Positions 41,341-48,949 of a stretch of 64,000 bases of DNA are shown here, one piece after another; position 1 is the stretch's first letter; every line of letters begins with the position of its first letter. The stretch comes from Arthrobacter bambusae. Lineage in GTDB: Bacteria > Actinomycetota > Actinomycetes > Actinomycetales > Micrococcaceae. Location: positions 62,001-126,000 of the forward strand of contig NZ_JAUSSZ010000003.1 in the NCBI RefSeq assembly GCF_030812595.1. The letters run 5' to 3'. The notes beneath the pieces were generated by a model, which searched no databases, was not told the origin of the DNA, and saw only the letters and a list, made by a program, of their open reading frames with translations. A program made the translations under genes and the position numbers.

Positions 41341-42021
41341 TTAATGGGCGCTAACTGACTCCGCGTTGCTTTGAGGTAGCGCCAGGTAGGCGTCAAGCGT
41401 GGCGCTGCGGTGGCGGCGGGCGGCTTGTTCGATGGTGTCGGCGTCGGCGTTGCTTTCAATGAGCTGAAGCAGCGCCTCGTGCTCCTTGACGGATTCCTGT
41501 GCACGCCCGGGAACGAAGCGGAACGTCGAGGCCCTGATGGAGGCGAGCCGGTTCCATCCCCGGTGCACGAGGTCCAGGATGTGCGGATTGGGGCAGTGTT
41601 CAAAGAGCACGCTGTGGAAATCCTGGTTCAGCGCGGTGAAGCGGACCGGATCGAAGTGCTCCAGGCAATCACGCATCTCCGCGTTCACTGCGCGGGCCCG
41701 GGCGATGGCCACGGAATCGATCAGGGGTGCTGACAACGCCGTGGCCGCTCCCTCGACGATGCTCAGGGTCTGCATCGTGTACAGGTATTCCGTGGGGTCG
41801 ATCCCGGAGACCGTGGCGCCGACGTTGCGCTCGAATTTCACGAGTCCTTCGGCCTCCAGGCGGCGGATCGCCTCCCGGACCGGAACCACGCTCACACCAA
41901 GGTCCTCGGCGATCTTCGCCAGCACCAAACGGTAACCCGGCGTGTAGGTGCCCTCGACGATGCGTGCCTTCACGGCCGCGTACGCCTGCTCGGACTTGCT
42001 CCCTACGGCGGCCTCAGTCAC
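41341..42021 (-). CDS. GntR-family (FCD subfamily) regulator of the hpa operon
   Basis: 226 residues: N-terminal winged HTH (VPVREAIRRLEAEGLVKFERNVGATV) and a C-terminal FCD effector domain, all-helical with metal-type residues (DFHSVLFEHC, EHEALLQLIESNAD). I chose GTG 42021, preceded by GGAAGGA at good spacing; it overlaps the stop of the upstream fusion gene by eight bases (GTGACTGA). A canonical FCD-type operator TCGTATACGA lies in the promoter of the operon (43497-43506), so it likely autoregulates hpa and responds to a pathway intermediate. Confidence 0.88.
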   Translation of the reverse strand: MTEAAVGSKSEQAYAAVKARIVEGTYTPGYRLVLAKIAEDLGVSVVPVREAIRRLEAEGLVKFERNVGATVSGIDPTEYLYTMQTLSIVEGAATALSAPLIDSVAIARARAVNAEMRDCLEHFDPVRFTALNQDFHSVLFEHCPNPHILDLVHRGWNRLASIRASTFRFVPGRAQESVKEHEALLQLIESNADADTIEQAARRHRSATLDAYLALPQSNAESVSAH

Positions 42022-43471
42022 TGTGCGATCCTTCCCACTCTGCGTAGCGGGCACGCCATTGAGCGTTCATCGGATACAGGCCGTCCACGCTGTTGCCCTG
42101 CTTGACCATTTCGAAGATGAAGGATTCTTCCTTCTCCTGCTCGATGCACTCGTCCACGAGCTCCCCGGCAATGGCCGGCGGGATCACCAGGATGCCGTCC
42201 GAGTCGGCCACGATGATGTCCCCGGGCTGGACCGTGGCACCGCCGCAGGCGATGGTGATGTCCGTGTCCCACGGGATGTGCCGGCGGCCCAGGACGGCGG
42301 GGTGCGGGTTGGCGAAGTAGGTGGGCATGTCCAGTCCTGCCACAGCGGAATAGTCGCGTACGCCGCCGTCGGTGATGATGGCCGCGGCGCCGCGCATCTG
42401 GGCACGCAGCGCCAGGATGTCGCCCACCGTTCCGGTGCCCTTTTCGCCGCGGGCCTCCATGACCAGGATTTCGCCTTCGTTGACGGAGTCGATGGCCCGT
42501 TTCTGCGCGTTGAAGCCGCCGCCGTGGGTCGTGAACAGATCCTCGCGATTGGGAACATAGCGCAGGGTCCGGGCCAGGCCCACGACGCGGCGCTCAGGGC
42601 GGGTGGACTGCAGTCCGTCGATGCTCACGTTGTTCAGTCCGCGCTTGCGCAACTGGCTGGACAGGGTGGCTGTGGCGACAGACTCAAGCTTCTTCTTCAG
42701 TTCCGGCGTAAGGACGGGAACGACGGCGGCGAGGCCGGCCGCTTCGCGTGAACCGTACGCTTCCTCCCGCTGCGCGTCATCGGCCTTGGGCCGGGCACCG
42801 AAGTCTGCGAGCGCCGTCGTACCCTCCGTCACCGTGGTGGTGAGACGACCCGAGCTGAAGCCGCCGGCGGTGACTTCAACCTCGATGACGTCGCCGGGCT
42901 GGGCGACTGAGGCGCCGGCCGGGGTGCCGCTCAGGATGATGTCGCCGGTTTCCAGGGTGAGGAGTTGGGACAGATCGGCAACGAGCCGCGCGAACGGAAA
43001 CAGGAGTTCTTCGGTGGTGTCGTCCTGGACGAGTTCACCGTTGTGCCAGGTGCGGATGCGCAGCCCGGAGGGGTCGACGTCGGCGGCGGGGATGAGCGCG
43101 GGGCCCACCGGAGTGAAGCCATCGCCGCCCTTGGACCGGAGGTTCGAACCCTTGTCCGCGTACCGGAGGTCGTAGACACCGAGGTCGTTGCTCGCGGTGA
43201 CCCACTGGACGTGCCCCCAGGCATCCTCGAGGCTCACACGGCGGGCAGGCTTGCCGATCACCAACGCGATCTCGCCCTCGTAACCGAGCAGTTCACAGCC
43301 CGCCGGACGCTCCACCGTTGAGCCGCTGAGCGCAAGGGAAGACGAAGGCTTCAGGAAGTACGACGGCTGCTCCGGCGTACGGCCGCGCTGGGCCGCCCGG
43401 CTGGGGTAGTTGATGTGCACGGCGATGACCTTGCGGGCCGCGGCCAGGATGTGGTCGGTGACCTGTTCCAA
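42014..43471 (-). CDS. FAH-family / RraA-family fusion enzyme of the hpa pathway
   Basis: 485 residues, two enzyme modules. The N-terminal half (about 1-225) is a fumarylacetoacetate-hydrolase-family domain (YEGEIALVIGKPARRV, ASNDLGVYDLR, GDIILSGTPAG), as in the HpaG decarboxylase/isomerase. The C-terminal half (about 255-470) is RraA-like (NNVSIDGLQSTRP, RAQMRGAAAIITDGGVRDYS), the fold of 4-hydroxy-4-methyl-2-oxoglutarate aldolase/oxaloacetate decarboxylases. Enterobacterial HpaG is instead a tandem of two FAH domains. TTG start with GAGGAG seven bases upstream. First gene of the operon, under the GntR site. It may supply the decarboxylase/isomerase steps; the exact reaction of the RraA half is inference. 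Confidence 0.88.
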   Translation of the reverse strand: MEQVTDHILAAARKVIAVHINYPSRAAQRGRTPEQPSYFLKPSSSLALSGSTVERPAGCELLGYEGEIALVIGKPARRVSLEDAWGHVQWVTASNDLGVYDLRYADKGSNLRSKGGDGFTPVGPALIPAADVDPSGLRIRTWHNGELVQDDTTEELLFPFARLVADLSQLLTLETGDIILSGTPAGASVAQPGDVIEVEVTAGGFSSGRLTTTVTEGTTALADFGARPKADDAQREEAYGSREAAGLAAVVPVLTPELKKKLESVATATLSSQLRKRGLNNVSIDGLQSTRPERRVVGLARTLRYVPNREDLFTTHGGGFNAQKRAIDSVNEGEILVMEARGEKGTGTVGDILALRAQMRGAAAIITDGGVRDYSAVAGLDMPTYFANPHPAVLGRRHIPWDTDITIACGGATVQPGDIIVADSDGILVIPPAIAGELVDECIEQEKEESFIFEMVKQGNSVDGLYPMNAQWRARYAEWEGSHSD

Positions 43472-43496
43472 GATTCACTCCTCATCGAGTACGAAA

Positions 43497-43506
43497 TCGT
43501 ATACGA
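43497..43506. promoter_or_regulatory. GntR (FCD) operator in the hpa promoter
   Basis: TCGTATACGA, a perfect 10-bp palindrome flanked by AA on both sides, fitting the TNGTnnnACNA-type consensus of FCD-GntR regulators. It lies 26 bases upstream of the fusion-gene start, in the divergent region with the flavin hydroxylase, and overlaps a tandem TACGAAA motif. Confidence 0.75.
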
Positions 43507-43591
43507 AAACTATGACCCGGGAATTTCGGGACGTCAACCCCTCTTTCGGCGCCGCCCTTGTGGCCCATGTCACGCCTGCCGTACAGTTGGA

Positions 43592-43638
43592 ATCCAGTTC
43601 GAGGTTCAAATAAAGAATATCCAGTTCTATAATTGAAC
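43592..43638 (+). promoter_or_regulatory. promoter and repeats upstream of the flavin hydroxylase gene
   Basis: TTCAAA (43605-43610) and a consensus TATAAT (43628-43633) with 17-base spacing make a good vegetative promoter. ATCCAGTTC is repeated at 43592-43600 and 43619-43627, 27 bases apart, flanking and entering the promoter, and GTTCAA (43604) pairs with TTGAAC (43633-43638). They look like activator or repressor sites separate from the GntR site. Confidence 0.6.
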
Positions 43639-43665
43639 ACCCACACAATGAAGTGAGGATAGTCC

Positions 43666-45585
43666 ATGCAGTTCCACCACCACGGATATGTCTCCGGCGA
43701 CCCGCGAATTCAACCGGCAGCCGGCGTCGGCATCGACCGGCCGGACGAGCTTCCCGACGAGGTCGACGTGCTCATTGTGGGCAGCGGACCTGCCGGCATG
43801 CTCGCCGCCGCGCAGTTGTCACAGTTCCCCGGAGTCACAACCCGGATCGTGGAACGCCGCGCCGGGAGGCTCGCGATCGGCCAGGCCGACGGCATCCAGG
43901 CCCGGAGCGTCGAGACCTTCCAGGCCTTCGGATTCGCCGAGCGGATCATTGCCGAGGCGTACCGGATCACCGAGATGGCATTCTGGAAGCCCGACCCCTC
44001 GGACCCTTCGCGCATCATCCGCACCGCGCGCGCCCTCGACGATCCGACGGGAGAAATCAGCGAATTCCCGCACCTCATCGTCAACCAGGCGCGCGTGCTG
44101 GACTACTTCGCGGAGTTCATGGCGAACTCACCTACCCGCATGTCCCCCGACTACGGTTACGAGTTCCGTCGCCTCGAGGTCACCGACCAGGGCGACTACC
44201 CCGTCACCGTCACCCTTCTCCACACCGCCGGACCCCACGAAGGCCAGGAGCGCATTGTCCGGGCCAAGTACGTCGTGGGGGCCGATGGCGCCCGGAGCAA
44301 AGTCCGGGAGTCGATCGGCTGCACGCTGGCCGGCGACCAAGCCAACCACGCCTGGGGTGTCATGGACGTCCTCGCCGTCACGGACTTCCCGGACATCCGC
44401 ACGAAGTGCGCCATCCAGTCCGGCACCGGCGGCAGCATCCTCCTGATTCCGCGCGAAGGCGGCCACCTCTTCCGCATGTACGTCGACCTCGGCGAGGTGG
44501 ACCGGAATGACAACCGTTCCGTGCGCAACACCACCATCGAAGAGATCATCGCCAAAGCCAACGAAATCCTGCATCCGTATACCCTCGATGTGCGCAACGT
44601 CGCCTGGCACAGCGTGTACGAAGTAGGCCACCGCCTCACGGACAGGTTCGACGACGTCCTGCCGGAGGAGCGCGGCACCCGCACACCGCGCGTGTTCATT
44701 GCCGGCGACGCATGCCACACCCACAGCGCCAAAGCCGGACAGGGAATGAACGTCTCCATGCAGGACGGCTTCAACCTGGCATGGAAGCTCGGACACGTGC
44801 TCGAAGGCCGCAGCCCGGAGAGCCTGCTGTCCACGTATTCGGCCGAGCGCCAGGTCATTGCCAAGAACCTCATCGACTTCGACGAAGAGTGGTCCACGCT
44901 CATGGCGAAGAAGCCCGAGGACTTTGCTGACCCCACGGAGCTGGAGAACTTCTACGTGAGCACCGCGGAATTCCCCGCCGGCTTCATGACCCAATACGCC
45001 CCGTCCGCGCTCATCGCCGAGCCCGCACACCAAAGCCTGGCCACCGGGTTCACGATCGGCAAGCGTTTCAAGTCCGCGCCGGTGGTACGCGTGTGCGATA
45101 CCAACCCGCTGCAACTCGGCCACCAGGCGAAGGCGGACGGACGGTGGCGCATCTACGTCTTCGCGGACGCAAGCCAGCCCCGGACGGGACAGCAAGCCGC
45201 ACCGTCGCCCCTCGTCGACTTTGCCGAGTGGATCACGAACTCGCCGGACTCGCCGCTGGCCGCAACGCCGTCGGGCGCTGACCGGGACGCGTGGTTCGAC
45301 GTGAAGGTGATCTACCAGCAAGAGCACACGAGCGTCGACATCGGGGCGGTGCCGGAGGCTTTCAAGCCGCAAGTGGGACCGTTCAAGCTCACGTACCTTG
45401 AAAACGTCTACGGCACCGATCCTTCGGCGGACATCTTCGAACTGCGCGGCCTCGACCGCAACGGCGTCGTGGTGGTGGTGCGTCCGGACCAGTACGTGGC
45501 GAACGTCTTGCCCTTGACCGCGACGGCGGAACTCGCCGCATTCTTCGCGCCCCTCCTTCGGTCCGGACGGACCGCGGCAGTGTGA
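43666..45585 (+). CDS. mobA: FAD-dependent aromatic hydroxylase, MobA/phenol-hydroxylase type
   Basis: 639 residues, the size of the Comamonas 3-hydroxybenzoate 4-hydroxylase MobA. GxGxxG FAD loop LIVGSGPAGMLAAAQL (about 36-51), the DG motif VVGADGARSKVR (about 205-216) and the GD motif FIAGDACHTHSAKAGQGMN (about 344-362) are all in place. A C-terminal thioredoxin-like dimer domain (about 460-630) marks the phenol 2-monooxygenase/MobA group. It would hydroxylate 3-hydroxybenzoate to protocatechuate using NADPH and O2. Its position, divergent from the hpa operon, raises the alternative that its substrate is a hydroxyphenylacetate. ATG 43666, ribosome site GTGAGG. Confidence 0.85.
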   Translation: MQFHHHGYVSGDPRIQPAAGVGIDRPDELPDEVDVLIVGSGPAGMLAAAQLSQFPGVTTRIVERRAGRLAIGQADGIQARSVETFQAFGFAERIIAEAYRITEMAFWKPDPSDPSRIIRTARALDDPTGEISEFPHLIVNQARVLDYFAEFMANSPTRMSPDYGYEFRRLEVTDQGDYPVTVTLLHTAGPHEGQERIVRAKYVVGADGARSKVRESIGCTLAGDQANHAWGVMDVLAVTDFPDIRTKCAIQSGTGGSILLIPREGGHLFRMYVDLGEVDRNDNRSVRNTTIEEIIAKANEILHPYTLDVRNVAWHSVYEVGHRLTDRFDDVLPEERGTRTPRVFIAGDACHTHSAKAGQGMNVSMQDGFNLAWKLGHVLEGRSPESLLSTYSAERQVIAKNLIDFDEEWSTLMAKKPEDFADPTELENFYVSTAEFPAGFMTQYAPSALIAEPAHQSLATGFTIGKRFKSAPVVRVCDTNPLQLGHQAKADGRWRIYVFADASQPRTGQQAAPSPLVDFAEWITNSPDSPLAATPSGADRDAWFDVKVIYQQEHTSVDIGAVPEAFKPQVGPFKLTYLENVYGTDPSADIFELRGLDRNGVVVVVRPDQYVANVLPLTATAELAAFFAPLLRSGRTAAV

Positions 45586-45660
45586 GCTGACCGGAGGGCC
45601 TGAGGTGTCCGGGCAACCGGAAGGGTTCATTGTGTCGGTGGCCCGTCGTAGGGTACCGGC

Positions 45661-46386
45661 ATGGACATCATCATGGTTCCCGGATTCTGGTTGGACGCTT
45701 CTTCGTGGTCGGAGGTCACGCCGCCGCTCGTTGCTGCGGGACACACGGTCCACCCTCTTACGCTGCCTGGGCTGGAGGCCGTTGACGCCCCGAGGTCCGG
45801 GATCGGCCTCAGGGATCACATTGACGCAGTGGTGGCGGCTGTCGACGCCGTCGGCAATCCCGTTGTCCTGGTCGGCCACTCCGGCGGAGGGGCCATCATC
45901 CACGGCGCTGTCGACGCCCGCCCGGATCGCGTGGTCCGGGCGGTCTACGTTGACAGCGGGCCGCTTGGCGAGGGCGGCGTGATCAACGACGAATTGCCGG
46001 TTGAAGGCGATTCCGTGCCTTTGCCGCCATGGGAGCTTTTCGAAGATGAGGACCTCGTGGACCTCAATGACGAATTGCGGGCCGCCTTCCGCGCACGTGC
46101 CATCCCGGAACCAAAGAACGTGGCCACCGACAAACAGCGCTTGCACGATGTCCGGCGGTACGACGTCCCGGCCACCATCATCGCGTGCGAGTTCCCGTCC
46201 AGCCTGCTCGGCGAATGGATCGAGTCCGGCCATCCGTTCGTGGCCGAGCTCGCACGCATCAACGACGTCGAATTCATGGATGTGCCCACCGGACACTGGC
46301 CCCAGTTCACCAAGCCGTTCGAACTCGGGCAAGCCATTCTCGCTGCGGTTGAGGGGCGGGATAGCCCACTTACCCGTCACCCTTGA
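45661..46386 (+). CDS. alpha/beta-fold hydrolase
   Basis: 241 residues. The oxyanion loop is MVPGFWLDASSW and the nucleophile elbow VLVGHSGGGAIIHG (Ser about residue 83). A His near the C-terminus in VPTGHWPQFTKP is the likely catalytic base. No lid-domain signature for a specific substrate. Downstream of the flavin hydroxylase on the same strand by 75 bases; it may serve the same aromatic catabolism (an esterase), but that is inference. Confidence 0.88.
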   Translation: MDIIMVPGFWLDASSWSEVTPPLVAAGHTVHPLTLPGLEAVDAPRSGIGLRDHIDAVVAAVDAVGNPVVLVGHSGGGAIIHGAVDARPDRVVRAVYVDSGPLGEGGVINDELPVEGDSVPLPPWELFEDEDLVDLNDELRAAFRARAIPEPKNVATDKQRLHDVRRYDVPATIIACEFPSSLLGEWIESGHPFVAELARINDVEFMDVPTGHWPQFTKPFELGQAILAAVEGRDSPLTRHP

Positions 46387-46485
46387 CAAGTTCCGGGGGT
46401 GGAATGAATGATACGAGCCTCACCTGCTTTGTCCCCTTCCCGCGGTCAATAGCTAACTGGTGTCCGGCGTTGTCGAAAGAGCACA

Positions 46486-47640
46486 GTGACAATAATCGTG
46501 TGGGCGTGTTTTTCAGTCGGGTTGCTTGGCTTGCTCATGAACTGGATGAGCGTGATCGGAACGCTGATTGTGCCGCGGCCGCTGCACAGCAACCTCTCAC
46601 GGGCGACCCATCTGGTCACCGCGAAAATATTCACGATCATTACGAAGCCCGTGGCCACGTACGAAGTGCGCGACCGGATCCTTGCCTGGCAGTCTCCCAT
46701 GGCGCTGTTCGTCCGCCTGCTGGTTTGGGTGATCGTCTTCGACTTGTCGTTCAGTCTCATGCTTCTTCCATTCGTCGACGGTGACTTCTGGCAAGCCGCA
46801 AGCGAGGCCGGCTCCGCAATGTTCACACTCGGCTACGCTGCCCCCTCGAATGTCGGCAACACGGTGTTGGTTTACATAGCCGCGTACACCGGATTGATTG
46901 TCATCGCTTTGCAGATCGGCTACCTGCCAACGCTCTATGCGGCTTTCAACAGGCGTGAAGCGGAGGTGACGCTCCTGGTATCGAGGGCGGGCTCGCCCTC
47001 CTGGGGACCGGAGCTTCTGGTGCGGACGCGGTTCGGCATGGCCGCTCAAACCAGCACCACGGAACTGAGCGAGCTGTATCGTACGTGGGAGCGGTGGGCG
47101 GCGGATGTAGCCGAATCGCACAGCACCTACCTCACGTTGGTATGGTTCCGTTCACCCTCGCCGCAATCGAACTGGCTCAACTCCCTCCTCAGCGTCATGG
47201 ATGCCGCGGCGCTGCAGCTTTCCTTGAGTCCGGGGTCAGCCCCGAGCACCAGGGCGCGGCTTGTCCTCCGGATGGGTTTCACCTGCATGAATCAAGTGGC
47301 GCGGGCAATTGGCATCCCGGTCGAGGAAGACCCCGATCCCGATTCCGAACTCGACGTGAAATTCGAAGACTTTCAAGCGGCTGTGGAACTCATGCGGACC
47401 GTCGACTACCCGGTTGAGGTGACAGCGGAACAAGCGTGGCCCCATTTCAGGGGCTGGCGCGTCAACTACGAAAAGGTCGCCTACGCACTTGCCTACGCAA
47501 TCGACGCGCCGCCATCAATGTGGAGCGGCCCACGACGCTTCGCGTCCGAACCGATCATGCCGTACCGCCCAAAGAACCGCACCTCCAAGGACGTCAAACC
47601 GGACGACCCGCAAATACTCGCCCAGAGGAAGACCCAGTAA
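46486..47640 (+). CDS. pore-loop membrane protein, ion-channel-like
   Basis: 384 residues. Three hydrophobic helices (about 4-28, 73-96, 128-150), the last two framing a pore-loop-like stretch with FTLGYA at residues 113-118 where a potassium channel would have the TVGYG filter. The C-terminal 230 residues are cytosolic and helical (LSELYRTWERWAADVAES, FEDFQAAVELMRTVDYP). The sequence resembles two-TM channel-family proteins, but the filter glycine pair is not canonical. GTG start. Selectivity and gating cannot be inferred. Confidence 0.72.
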   Translation: MTIIVWACFSVGLLGLLMNWMSVIGTLIVPRPLHSNLSRATHLVTAKIFTIITKPVATYEVRDRILAWQSPMALFVRLLVWVIVFDLSFSLMLLPFVDGDFWQAASEAGSAMFTLGYAAPSNVGNTVLVYIAAYTGLIVIALQIGYLPTLYAAFNRREAEVTLLVSRAGSPSWGPELLVRTRFGMAAQTSTTELSELYRTWERWAADVAESHSTYLTLVWFRSPSPQSNWLNSLLSVMDAAALQLSLSPGSAPSTRARLVLRMGFTCMNQVARAIGIPVEEDPDPDSELDVKFEDFQAAVELMRTVDYPVEVTAEQAWPHFRGWRVNYEKVAYALAYAIDAPPSMWSGPRRFASEPIMPYRPKNRTSKDVKPDDPQILAQRKTQ

Positions 47641-47684
47641 CAGCGAGGTGTGCCAGCGGCAAAGCACGCTCAGGTGGCGAAGCA

Positions 47685-48227
47685 TCAGAGCGAGGTATAC
47701 CGCGTGAGTCCCACCACTCCGCCGGCGGCAATCAGGGTTCCGCCGAAGGCCATCAAAATTCCAGCCACTGAGACCGTAGGAGCGAGTGCGTGGTCGTCCT
47801 GGGCGGGGGTATCGGAGCCAACCCTGGTGGCGGCCGCCGCCGAGGCCCGATTTTGCATCGAGGGGCTCGGGCTGGAAACGGCCGGCGGCGGCACTGCTGC
47901 CACGGTTGTGGCGGGTGGAGCGACTTGGGTGGGCGCCGGCTCCCCGATCACCTCCGGCGAAGGTATTGAGGCTGGCACGGAAGGAACCGCGACGCCGGGA
48001 TTCGGCTGGGGTTGCGGTTGTACCGGCGGGTTGGCCGTCGCGGACGGAGTGGGTTTCCCCGCCGGCCGGGGAGATGGGGAGCTGCCGGGAGAGCACATGC
48101 CCACCACCCCAAGGAGGCCTTGAGAACTGCAGTTTGCGGCCAGTGCAGCCTGTGCGGGGGCAAGCGCGATCAGGCACAACGCGAAAGGGAGTGCGACGAG
48201 GGCAACTGGAACCTTCCGGCGAGTCAT
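47685..48227 (-). CDS. exported Pro-rich protein with C-terminal membrane anchor
   Basis: 180 residues: signal peptide (VPVALVALPFALCLIALAP, cleaved near AQAALA), a small Cys-bounded segment NCSSQGLLGVVGMCSPG, a long Pro/Ala/Ser wall-spanning stretch (about 50-135) and a C-terminal helix (VAGILMAFGGTLIAAGGVV) ending RYTSL. The layout is like a sorted surface protein, but no LPXTG motif is present. ATG 48227 chosen to give a normal signal peptide. Function unknown; no operon partner. Confidence 0.72.
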   Translation of the reverse strand: MTRRKVPVALVALPFALCLIALAPAQAALAANCSSQGLLGVVGMCSPGSSPSPRPAGKPTPSATANPPVQPQPQPNPGVAVPSVPASIPSPEVIGEPAPTQVAPPATTVAAVPPPAVSSPSPSMQNRASAAAATRVGSDTPAQDDHALAPTVSVAGILMAFGGTLIAAGGVVGLTRYTSL

Positions 48228-48336
48228 GGCTTCGACTCTACCTACTCCGCGGCAACTTGGGAGGGAGGCGGAGGCATCAAGGTACATTGGACGGAGTCTT
48301 CACGGAGATCGGAGAACGGTGGAATCCGCCGTTGGC

Positions 48337-48849
48337 TCAATCGCCCAGTTGCCCCAGAATCCGGGCCAGCTCGGCTCGGTCCCCTGCGCTGAGCCGGGCA
48401 AAGTACTCAGAGGACTTGCCCCGCCGTTCGGCACTGATTTTCGCAAAGAGCTGCTGTCCGGCTGGAGTGGCGGCGACGAGGGTCGCCCGGCGGTCGGTGG
48501 GGTCCGGATCACGACGGACGAGGCCTTTGACCTCGAGCTGGTCCACCACTTCCGTGGCCGAACGCGGCGCGATGCGCAGCCGTTCCGCCAGGTCCTTCAG
48601 TCGCATAGGCTCCCCCGCCGCCGGGGCATCGCGCCCGGGCTGTTCCGCAGTCGGTGCAGAACCGGTCGATGCAGAACCGGTCGCCACGGAACCGGACGGA
48701 TGCCGTCGCATGAGCGTCACGAGGGCCCGCCATTGGTGCGGCGTGAGCTCCCAAGGCGACAGTTGCTCGGCCCAGGTCCGGCGCAGCCCTCGGAAAGCAG
48801 CATGGAAGAGATCGCCAAGGTCGGCAGGATCAGAGGGCTGTGAATGCAT
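48337..48849 (-). CDS. MarR-family regulator with repeat-derived insertion
   Basis: 170 residues. N-terminal helix and HTH as in MarR: LTPHQWRALVTLMRRHP, then RLKDLAERLRIAPRSATEVVDQLEVKGLVRRDPDPTDRRATLV (in segments), the wing included. About 30 Ser/Thr/Ala/Pro residues (SGSVATGSASTGSAPTAEQ) are inserted between the second helix and the recognition domain. At the DNA level they come from tandem GCAGAACCGGTCG copies. It is divergent from the ABC exporter, so a repressor of that exporter is likely. Confidence 0.85.
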   Translation of the reverse strand: MHSQPSDPADLGDLFHAAFRGLRRTWAEQLSPWELTPHQWRALVTLMRRHPSGSVATGSASTGSAPTAEQPGRDAPAAGEPMRLKDLAERLRIAPRSATEVVDQLEVKGLVRRDPDPTDRRATLVAATPAGQQLFAKISAERRGKSSEYFARLSAGDRAELARILGQLGD

Positions 48850-48876
48850 GCCGCCAGTCTAGCAATTTGACCCATA

Positions 48877-48891
48877 ACCACATAGTGAGGT
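48877..48891. promoter_or_regulatory. imperfect palindrome between marR and the ABC gene
   Basis: ACCACATAGTGAGGT matches its own complement at five of seven positions per arm. The location (28 bases before marR, 59 before the ABC start) fits a MarR operator, but the symmetry is weak. Confidence 0.35.
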
Positions 48892-48949
48892 AACCTCTGC
48901 ATTAGTGGGTGCGATTCCCGCACCCCGCTCGCCACTGGAGGTGGTGCTT

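Noticed and set aside
44128-46389. 753-codon open frame on the minus strand opposite the flavin hydroxylase and the hydrolase
   Set aside because: Arg/His/Val-rich low-information translation; the plus-strand frames carry all three FAD motifs and the GHSGGG elbow.
47685-48227. C-terminal sortase signal in the exported Pro-rich protein
   Set aside because: No LPXTG-like pentapeptide before the hydrophobic helix; only a membrane anchor can be supported.
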